Shown here one piece after another: positions 9,446-13,903 of a stretch of DNA of 13,903 nucleotides. The translations under genes and the position numbers were made by a program. The notes beneath the pieces were generated by a model. That model was not told the DNA's origin. It did not search any database and was given only the letters and a program-made list of their open reading frames with translations. This DNA is from Bacteroidota bacterium (GTDB lineage: Bacteria; Bacteroidota; Bacteroidia; Chitinophagales; Chitinophagaceae). The stretch covers positions 1 through 13,903 of the forward strand of contig JAGWPI010000233.1 in NCBI GenBank assembly GCA_028877005.1, read 5' to 3'. Each line of letters starts with the position of its first letter. Positions within the stretch are counted from its first letter, which is position 1.

Positions 9446-10207
9446 ATGAATTTTAATTTAACACAAATTCCCGAACGAATGAAAAAGCCCCGTAATCATG
9501 GTATTACTATGGTAATGGATAAAGGGCTAAGTATGAACGAAGTGGAAAACTTTTTAAGTGTTGCCGGACCCCATGTAGACATTGTAAAGCTAGGTTTTGG
9601 TACATCTGCGGTAACGCCGAATTTAAAAGAAAAAATTAATTTATATCACCAATATAATATGCCTATTTACTTTGGAGGCACTTTGTTTGAAGCATTTTTA
9701 ATTCGCAATCAAATAGATGATTACATTGCTATATGTAAAGAATATAACATTACCTACATGGAAGTAAGTGATGGCTCTATTACAATACCTCATGCCGAGA
9801 AATGTGGATATATAGAGAAATTAACTAAATATGGAACAGTTTTGAGTGAAGTAGGCAGTAAAGATGCCACTAATATTATGGCACCTTACAAATGGATAGA
9901 ATTGATGCGAGCTGAATTAGAAGCTGGTGCTTCATATGTAATTGCAGAAGCTCGTGAAGCAGGGAATGTAGGTATTTATAGAGATAGTGGTGAAGTTAGA
10001 CAAGGCTTAGTAGCAGAAATTTTAACCCAAATTCCCGAAGAAAAAATTTTATGGGAGGCACCCCAAAAAGCCCAACAATTATACTTTTTACAATTATTGG
10101 GTTGTAATGTAAATTTGGGTAATATAGCTCCTAATGAAGTAATTCCCTTAGAAGCCATGCGTATTGGGTTACGTGGTGATACTTTTGATTTATATAGAAA
10201 CAAATAG
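9446..10207 (+). CDS. comA: Phosphosulfolactate synthase (ComA family)
   Basis: ComA adds sulfite to phosphoenolpyruvate to give (R)-phosphosulfolactate, the first step of coenzyme M synthesis in methanogens. From the ATG at 9446 the protein has 253 residues, the usual family size for this single TIM-barrel enzyme. Family blocks occur in order: KPRNHGITMVMDKGL (14-28, with Lys26), DIVKLGFGTS (45-54, Lys48), FGGT (76-79), EVSDG (106-110), LSEVGSK (133-139), IAEAREAGN (166-174), LWEAPQKAQQ (202-211) and LGNIAPNEVIPLEAMRIGLRG (224-244). Bacteroidota do not make coenzyme M, so the product probably feeds another sulfonate, such as sulfolactate or cysteate for sulfonolipids; that is inference. No comB- or comC-like gene lies in the window. 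aroE follows after 23 bp, so the two are probably cotranscribed. Confidence 0.9.
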   Translation: MNFNLTQIPERMKKPRNHGITMVMDKGLSMNEVENFLSVAGPHVDIVKLGFGTSAVTPNLKEKINLYHQYNMPIYFGGTLFEAFLIRNQIDDYIAICKEYNITYMEVSDGSITIPHAEKCGYIEKLTKYGTVLSEVGSKDATNIMAPYKWIELMRAELEAGASYVIAEAREAGNVGIYRDSGEVRQGLVAEILTQIPEEKILWEAPQKAQQLYFLQLLGCNVNLGNIAPNEVIPLEAMRIGLRGDTFDLYRNK

Positions 10208-10230
10208 TTTATTTTTAATTTTAAAGAAAT

Positions 10231-10971
10231 ATGTTGCGCATATTTGGTTTAATTGGGTATCCATTATCGCATTCTTTTTCAAAAAAATATTTTGATCAAA
10301 AATTTGCATCAGAACAAATTACTGATGCAAATTTTTTTCTGTACCCTATTCAAAAAATTGAAGAAGTTATAGATTTATATCATACAGTACCTAATTTACA
10401 AGGTTTAGCTATTACTATTCCATACAAAAAAAAAATTATTCCTTTCTTGCATGAATTAAGTCCGGCAGTAAAAAAAATGAATGCATGTAATTGTATTCGC
10501 ATTCAAAATGGGCAATTTATTGGGTATAATACAGATGTAGTAGGGTTCAAAAATTCTTTTTTGCAAAAAAAAAGTAACCATCATAAAAAAGCATTAATAC
10601 TGGGTACAGGTGGCGCTGCTGCTGCGGTTGCATATGTTTTAGAGGAATTAAATATTGCTTATTTATATGTTTCTAGAAACCCATCTAATGCGCTTCCAAG
10701 TATTTATTATGATGCAATAACAGAGCAGTTAATGCAAGAGTATACTATCATCATCAATACTACCCCGCTAGGTACCTTTCCTAATATACAAGCATATCCG
10801 CCAATACCTTATCATTACCTAAGTAAAGAGCATTATTTGTTTGATTTAATTTATAATCCTCTTGAAACAATCTTTCTACAAAAGGGAAGGGAATTTGGAT
10901 GCATAACTCAAAATGGTTATGATATGTTGGTTATTCAAGCAGAGGAAAACTGGAAAATTTGGAATGCTTAA
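10231..10971 (+). CDS. aroE: Shikimate dehydrogenase (NADP-dependent)
   Basis: AroE reduces 3-dehydroshikimate to shikimate in aromatic amino acid synthesis. The protein has 246 residues, slightly shorter than E. coli AroE (272). GYPLSHSFS (9-17) binds shikimate. TIPYK (62-66) holds the catalytic Lys66, Asn87 lies in NACNCI, and Asp102 in GYNTDVVGF completes the Lys/Asp pair. GTGGAA (125-130) is the nucleotide-binding loop, VSRN (147-150) the NADP phosphate site, and INTTPLGTFP (175-184) and NGYDMLVIQAE (228-238) are further hallmarks. The usual GxNVT segment before the lysine reads GLAIT, with Ala60 where Asn is common. The gene is second in a likely comA-aroE transcript. A terminator-like hairpin sits in codons 23-36, and two long A runs occur (10426-10435 at the catalytic Lys codon, and 10565-10573). 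The stop overlaps that of the convergent gene. Confidence 0.94.
   Translation: MLRIFGLIGYPLSHSFSKKYFDQKFASEQITDANFFLYPIQKIEEVIDLYHTVPNLQGLAITIPYKKKIIPFLHELSPAVKKMNACNCIRIQNGQFIGYNTDVVGFKNSFLQKKSNHHKKALILGTGGAAAAVAYVLEELNIAYLYVSRNPSNALPSIYYDAITEQLMQEYTIIINTTPLGTFPNIQAYPPIPYHYLSKEHYLFDLIYNPLETIFLQKGREFGCITQNGYDMLVIQAEENWKIWNA
10298..10338 (+). terminator. Terminator-like hairpin inside the aroE coding sequence
   Basis: AAAAATTTGCATCAG (10298-10312) pairs perfectly over 15 bp with CTGATGCAAATTTTT (10322-10336). The loop is 9 nt, and a run of seven Ts (10332-10338) ends the structure. It lies 68-108 nt inside aroE, codons 23-36. By shape it is an intrinsic terminator on the plus strand. Active translation would normally prevent it folding, so it could stop untranslated transcripts early. 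The structure is certain; function is inferred. Confidence 0.5.
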
Positions 10972-10985
10972 CTGCCAAATTTTTC
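10952..10985. terminator. Bidirectional terminator-like hairpin at the aroE/thioesterase junction
   Basis: AAAATTTGG (10954-10962) pairs perfectly with CCAAATTTT (10975-10983), extended by one G-T wobble and one G-C pair to 10952/10985. The 12-nt loop holds TTAA (10968-10971), in which the stop codons of both convergent genes overlap. T-runs leave the stem on both strands (five Ts on plus, four on minus), so it can serve both transcripts. Confidence 0.55.
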
Positions 10986-11399
10986 TAATGCTTTTGCGGG
11001 AATAGGGGCTAATTTTTTAAGCGCATAATTATAACACAACATGCCGGTTTTTGCTGTTGCAGACAAGGTTAAATCATTTCCCTCTTTTATAAAAATTTTA
11101 TAGAATATATCAAAGCCCATGGCATCAACTCCTGCAATTGATACATCAATTTGAATTATGTTACCATAATGTAATTCTTTTTTAAACTCAATAGCTGCAT
11201 CACGCATAATAAGCCCAACACCTTCTACATCTAACTCACTGTAGCCAATAGATTGCAGATAATCTGCTCTAGCTTCTTGCAGTAAAGCTAAAAAGCGATC
11301 ATTACCTACATGGCCACCATAGTTCATATCTGTGATACGTATTTTCATTTCAGTAGAAAATGAAAAGGTATCGGGTAATTGTAATTTAATTCTTTCCAT
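10968..11399 (-). CDS. Hotdog-fold acyl-CoA thioesterase family protein
   Basis: The protein has 143 residues, the size of a single 4HBT-type hotdog domain, and is probably cytoplasmic. After a first strand (FSTEMKIRITDMNYGG) the hallmark motif TDMNYGGHVGNDRFLALLQEAR (23-44) covers the turn and the central helix. The position that is the nucleophilic Asp in YbgC-type enzymes reads Asn26, while Asp24, His30 and Asp34 remain. From memory, DMNYGGHxGND is a recognised variant in this superfamily, so this may be a normal subgroup feature. The substrate, probably an acyl-CoA, cannot be told from the sequence. The gene is last in a three-gene minus-strand operon; its ATG lies within the 3' end of rdgB (14-bp overlap, different frame), suggesting translational coupling. 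Confidence 0.85.
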   Translation of the reverse strand: MERIKLQLPDTFSFSTEMKIRITDMNYGGHVGNDRFLALLQEARADYLQSIGYSELDVEGVGLIMRDAAIEFKKELHYGNIIQIDVSIAGVDAMGFDIFYKIFIKEGNDLTLSATAKTGMLCYNYALKKLAPIPAKALEKFGS

Positions 11400-11982
11400 A
11401 AGCCTGACTTTCTAAAAAAGCAATCATTTTATCAAATGCCTTTTTTCGGTGACTAAATTTGTTTTTTTCAGTAATGTCCATTTCTGCAAAAGTATAATGA
11501 CTTCCTATTGGTATAAACAACGGATCGTATCCAAAACCATGATTGCCTTTTGCGCTATATCCAATTGTACCTTCACAAATGCCTTCAAAATAATGTGTAT
11601 GATGTTGCATAATTAAACAAATAACAGTTCTAAACCTAGCACTGCGTATTTGTTTATCAGCCAATTCTATCAACAACTTATCATTATTTTTTTGATAGTT
11701 TTGTTCAATACCGGCATATCTAGCACTTTTTACACCCGGTGCTCCATCCAAAATATCTACTTCTAAACCAGAATCTTCACTAAAACAGTCCTGATTTGTT
11801 AGCTCATAAATAGTTTGCGCTTTTTTATAGGCATTTTCTTCAAAAGTGTTATACGGTTCTTCAATATCAATATGTATACCTGCTTCATTTAAGCTAATAA
11901 TTTGGTAGTTAGGGGGTAATATTTTTTGTATTTCTTCAACTTTATGTTGGTTATTGGTAGCAAATAATAAAGTTTGTTTCAT
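11386..11982 (-). CDS. rdgB: Non-canonical purine NTP pyrophosphatase (RdgB/HAM1 family)
   Basis: This enzyme hydrolyses ITP, dITP and XTP to monophosphates, keeping deaminated purines out of DNA and RNA. The protein has 198 residues, the typical length. It starts MKQTLLFATNNQHKVEEI with the T/SxNxxK substrate motif (Thr9 to Lys14). It then carries NTFEENAYKKA (45-55, Glu49), the hallmark SEDSGLEVDILDGAPGVKSA (68-87, Asp70 catalytic by homology), FEGICEGTI (132-140), GFGYDPLFIP (149-158) and SHRKKAF (177-183). All are intact. It is the middle gene of the minus-strand operon: 8 bp after the upstream unknown gene and overlapping the thioesterase start by 14 bp. Confidence 0.96.
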   Translation of the reverse strand: MKQTLLFATNNQHKVEEIQKILPPNYQIISLNEAGIHIDIEEPYNTFEENAYKKAQTIYELTNQDCFSEDSGLEVDILDGAPGVKSARYAGIEQNYQKNNDKLLIELADKQIRSARFRTVICLIMQHHTHYFEGICEGTIGYSAKGNHGFGYDPLFIPIGSHYTFAEMDITEKNKFSHRKKAFDKMIAFLESQAYGKN

Positions 11983-11990
11983 GCAATCTT

Positions 11991-12587
11991 TTAATTTAAA
12001 TTAAATAAGCTTTTTAAACTTAACCAAAGTTTTCTTTTTTCTTCTTTTGTTATAGTATCATTGCTCAAATATTGCTGTATAGGAGTAGCAGTAAGAAATT
12101 TGCATTGGTTAAAAGTTTGAATTTGGTAGGTCGGAATTACAAAAGGCAAATCAAGTGATTGCCAATTTGCTAAAAATATAATACAATATTTGGGTTGTAA
12201 TGCTGCATGCAGTGTTTTAAAATCGTGGTTATTGTTGAACTGGTTTATAATAGCTACATCACCTATATTTAATTTGCAGGCTACTAGTATATTACTTAAA
12301 AATTGTAACCATTCTTCCCTAATAAAAGTGGCCGTCTCATCTCGCACCATTATAATTACCTTTTTTTTATTCTCACCTAAATAAGGTATTGAAGGTGCAT
12401 GATTATTTGTATTGATTGTTTCTGCTTTTTGCTTAATTACATCTTCAGGTGATTTTGGTTGTTGGGTATTGTTATTTTCAATATTGTTCTGTAAATTATT
12501 TCTATTTGGTTGTTCAATTGCCACCAATGTATCTTTGTACATTAATGCAATGTAGTCTGCCGGTAGTTGTATTTCATTAAAGTGCAT
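11991..12587 (-). CDS. Unknown protein, layout resembling DNA polymerase III psi subunit
   Basis: I do not recognise this gene with certainty. The 198 residues fall into three parts: a short N-terminal peptide (IQLPADYIALMYKDTLVAIE, 6-25), a low-complexity linker rich in Asn, Gln and Pro (about 26-72), and an alpha/beta domain (about 75-195). The domain has a strand KKVIIMVRDE (75-84), a long helix (about 87-104), a strand DVAIINQF (110-117), a strand KYCIIFLA (133-140), then FLTATPIQQYL (164-174) and EEKRKLWLSLKSLF (182-195). E. coli HolD (psi) shows the same order: an N-terminal clamp-loader-binding peptide, a linker, a VRLVMVAND strand and helix, and a C-terminal xPxLxxL and KxxLWxxL pattern. 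This is a similarity of layout judged by eye, not a homology result. First gene of an operon with rdgB; no signal peptide or membrane segment. Confidence 0.75.
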   Translation of the reverse strand: MHFNEIQLPADYIALMYKDTLVAIEQPNRNNLQNNIENNNTQQPKSPEDVIKQKAETINTNNHAPSIPYLGENKKKVIIMVRDETATFIREEWLQFLSNILVACKLNIGDVAIINQFNNNHDFKTLHAALQPKYCIIFLANWQSLDLPFVIPTYQIQTFNQCKFLTATPIQQYLSNDTITKEEKRKLWLSLKSLFNLN

Positions 12588-12627
12588 GGCTCATAAATTT
12601 TTTAAATAAACACTTGTTAGTTTTTTG

Positions 12628-12646
12628 TTTCTTTGCACCAAAAATA
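12628..12646. promoter_or_regulatory. Back-to-back -7 boxes between the rdgB operon and ilvE
   Basis: On the minus strand TATTTTTG (12646-12639) matches TAnnTTTG fully and would start the psi-like/rdgB/thioesterase operon near 12634, giving a leader of about 47 nt. On the plus strand TTTCTTTG (12628-12635), with one mismatch (T for A at position 2), followed by GCACC, would start ilvE near 12640, about 14 nt before its ATG. The boxes are 3 bp apart, so the two polymerases would compete for the same DNA. Neither has a good -33 at the usual spacing. Confidence 0.45.
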
Positions 12647-12653
12647 TAAAGAT

Positions 12654-13718
12654 ATGATAAAGGCATCAGGCTTTCCTGTAACAAAAGTTGCAGAAAGCAG
12701 ATTAAGTAATTTAAGTTTAGAAAATATCCCCTTTGGGAAATATTTCTCCGATCATATGTTCATCGCTACCTATAAAAATGGTGCTTGGCACGATCCGCAA
12801 ATTATTCCATATCAACCTTTGCAAATGGAACCATCATTGGCTGCACTTCATTATGGTCAGGCAATATTTGAAGGTATAAAAGCCTATAAACATGCTTCGG
12901 GTGAAGCCTTTATTTTTAGGCCTTATGATAATTTTAAAAGGTTTAATCTTTCAGCTGAAAGAATGTGTATGCCCGAAGTGCCGGAATATATTTTTATTGA
13001 TGGCATGCACCAGTTATTGGCATTAGATAAAAACTGGATTCCTGCAAAACTAGATCATGCGCTTTATATTCGTCCGGTCATGTTTTCAACCGATGTAACT
13101 TTAGGAGTAAAGCCCTCTGAAACTTATACGTTTGCCATACTATTAAGTCCTACGGGTCCTTATTATGCCAAGCCTATGAAGATTTTTGTAGAAGAAACTT
13201 ATACAAGAGCTGCTAAGGGCGGTGTTGGATTTTCTAAAAATGCAGGAAATTATGGCGGTAGTATGATGGCTGCTAAAAAAGCAAATGAGTTAGGATATGA
13301 TCAGGTATTATGGACTGATGCTGTTGAGCATAAATGGTTACAAGAAGTTGGCATGATGAATGTGGTATTTATTATTAATAATGTAGCTGTAACACCCTCT
13401 TTAGAAGAAGGTACTATACTTAATGGTGTAACCCGAAATAGTGTATTGGTTTTGTTAAAAGAAATGGGTATACCTGTTGAAGAAAGAAAAATTAATATTG
13501 ATGAAGTAATTGCTGCCCATAAACAGGGCGTCCTTCAAGAAGTTTTTGGCACAGGTACAGCTGCCACAATTGCCTTAATTAAAGAATTACGCTATAAAAA
13601 TGAACAAATGAATTTTGATACGGATAGTTGGAAGATAGCCCCGGCAGTTAGAGAAAAACTAAATCAAATAAGATATGGACAAATAGAAGATGTGCATGGT
13701 TGGTTGTTTAAAATCTAG
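12654..13718 (+). CDS. ilvE: Branched-chain amino acid aminotransferase (class IV, PLP)
   Basis: The enzyme transfers the amino group between glutamate and the keto acids of Leu, Ile and Val. From the ATG at 12654 the protein has 354 residues, the length of the eukaryote-like BCAT group rather than the roughly 310-residue E. coli type. Motifs in that group's order (numbered from this ATG) include LHYGQAIFEGIKAY (65-78), RPYDNFKRFNLSAERM (89-104), YIRPVMFSTD (138-147) and SKNAGNYGGSMMAA (194-207), where Lys195 is the PLP lysine by comparison with the KxGGNYG motif. LQEVGMMNVVF, GTILNGVTRNSVL and EVFGTGTAATI follow, the latter two forming PLP phosphate-binding turns. A longer frame starts at TTG 12633, but that codon overlaps the presumed -7 box, so the ATG is preferred. 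Probably a single-gene unit; only a weak 5-bp A/T hairpin follows. Confidence 0.95.
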   Translation: MIKASGFPVTKVAESRLSNLSLENIPFGKYFSDHMFIATYKNGAWHDPQIIPYQPLQMEPSLAALHYGQAIFEGIKAYKHASGEAFIFRPYDNFKRFNLSAERMCMPEVPEYIFIDGMHQLLALDKNWIPAKLDHALYIRPVMFSTDVTLGVKPSETYTFAILLSPTGPYYAKPMKIFVEETYTRAAKGGVGFSKNAGNYGGSMMAAKKANELGYDQVLWTDAVEHKWLQEVGMMNVVFIINNVAVTPSLEEGTILNGVTRNSVLVLLKEMGIPVEERKINIDEVIAAHKQGVLQEVFGTGTAATIALIKELRYKNEQMNFDTDSWKIAPAVREKLNQIRYGQIEDVHGWLFKI

Positions 13719-13776
13719 TTTTTTTGCATATTAGAAAATGATTTTTCAATAAATTTTATCTTTTATTATTTTTCTT

Positions 13777-13808
13777 TTTGGAATTTACGGTAAGGGCTAT
13801 TACCTTTG
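13777..13808 (+). promoter_or_regulatory. rpsL (str operon) promoter
   Basis: TTTG (13777-13780), 20 bp, then TACCTTTG (13801-13808) matches the Bacteroidota primary-sigma consensus fully in both boxes and spacing. Transcription would start near 13813, about 22 nt before the rpsL ATG. A short dyad, GGTAA (13789-13793) and TTACC (13800-13804), overlaps the -7 box. The strength fits a ribosomal protein operon. Confidence 0.8.
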
Positions 13809-13834
13809 CCGTCCTAAAAATTAAACAAAGTAGA

Positions 13835-13903
13835 ATGCCTACTATACAACAATTAGTTAGAAAAGGCCGCGAAATTATCAGGGCTAAAAGTAAGTCAAGA
13901 GCA
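13835..13903 (+). CDS. rpsL: 30S ribosomal protein S12, N-terminal part (partial)
   Basis: The frame opens at ATG 13835 and runs off the window after 23 codons. The start MPTIQQLVRKGRE followed by a Lys/Arg/Ser-rich stretch is the well-conserved N-terminus of ribosomal protein S12, which sits at the decoding centre of the small subunit. In most bacteria rpsL leads the str operon (rpsL, rpsG, fusA); the strong promoter directly upstream agrees with that, but the later genes are outside the window. Confidence 0.95.
   Translation, partial: MPTIQQLVRKGREIIRAKSKSRA

Noticed and set aside
9976..10203. Minus-strand 75-codon open frame inside comA
   Set aside because: Lies within the conserved 3' half of comA; the composition is that of a complement of conserved codons, with no independent evidence.
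12190..12384. Plus-strand 64-codon open frame inside the psi-like gene
   Set aside because: Its Cys/Ile/Leu-rich translation could suggest a small membrane peptide, but it is antisense to a better-supported gene and has no promoter.
13734..13747. Small hairpin GAAAA / TTTTC after ilvE
   Set aside because: Only a 5-bp stem with one G-C pair; the surrounding sequence is generally T-rich, so a terminator cannot be supported.

Overview
The window is AT-rich, compactly coded chromosomal DNA from a member of the Bacteroidota, most likely a Chitinophagaceae-type bacterium. The evidence is the promoter style (-7 boxes of the form TAnnTTTG, A/T-rich leaders without clear Shine-Dalgarno sites), a long YidC with a large periplasmic domain, an S9B dipeptidyl peptidase, a GLPGLI-like exported protein and a ComA-type phosphosulfolactate synthase beside aroE. 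I see no mobile elements, CRISPR array, rRNA or tRNA. The content is mostly housekeeping. Family names come from motif recognition by eye; no database search was run.

Layout. (1) 1-285, minus: N-terminal part of an exported protein, perhaps a dienelactone hydrolase family member, diverging from pyrG. (2) 286-607: 322-bp divergent control region with candidate pyrG promoters and a stem-loop that would form the 5' end of a long pyrG leader. (3) 608-4590: pyrG (CTP synthase), then a dipeptidyl peptidase IV-like S9 protease with a signal peptide. (4) 4673-6643: yidC with a strong -7 box inside an inverted repeat and a clean terminator. (5) 6813-7805: two small exported proteins of unknown function, convergent, with stop codons 3 bp apart. 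(6) 7938-10971: cytoplasmic TPR protein, a terminator whose right arm is also the promoter -7 box of the next unit, then a comA-aroE pair. aroE contains a terminator-like hairpin early in its coding sequence. (7) 10968-12587, minus: three-gene operon (unknown protein with a possible DNA polymerase III psi-like layout, then rdgB, then a hotdog thioesterase). It converges on aroE with overlapping stop codons inside the loop of a bidirectional terminator-like hairpin. (8) 12654-13718: ilvE, divergent from that operon. (9) 13835-13903: first 23 codons of rpsL behind the best-matching promoter in the window, presumably the start of the str ribosomal operon.

The genes do not form one pathway. They cover nucleotide supply and cleaning (pyrG, rdgB), membrane protein insertion (yidC), amino acid metabolism (aroE, ilvE), sulfonate chemistry (comA), peptide degradation (DPP IV) and translation (rpsL). 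The points most worth a second look are the psi-like protein, the hairpin inside aroE, the structured pyrG leader, and the compact dual-use signals at the TPR/comA and aroE/thioesterase junctions. For yidC, comA, ilvE and the GLPGLI-like gene, the ATG starts given here are preferred over longer TTG-initiated frames.
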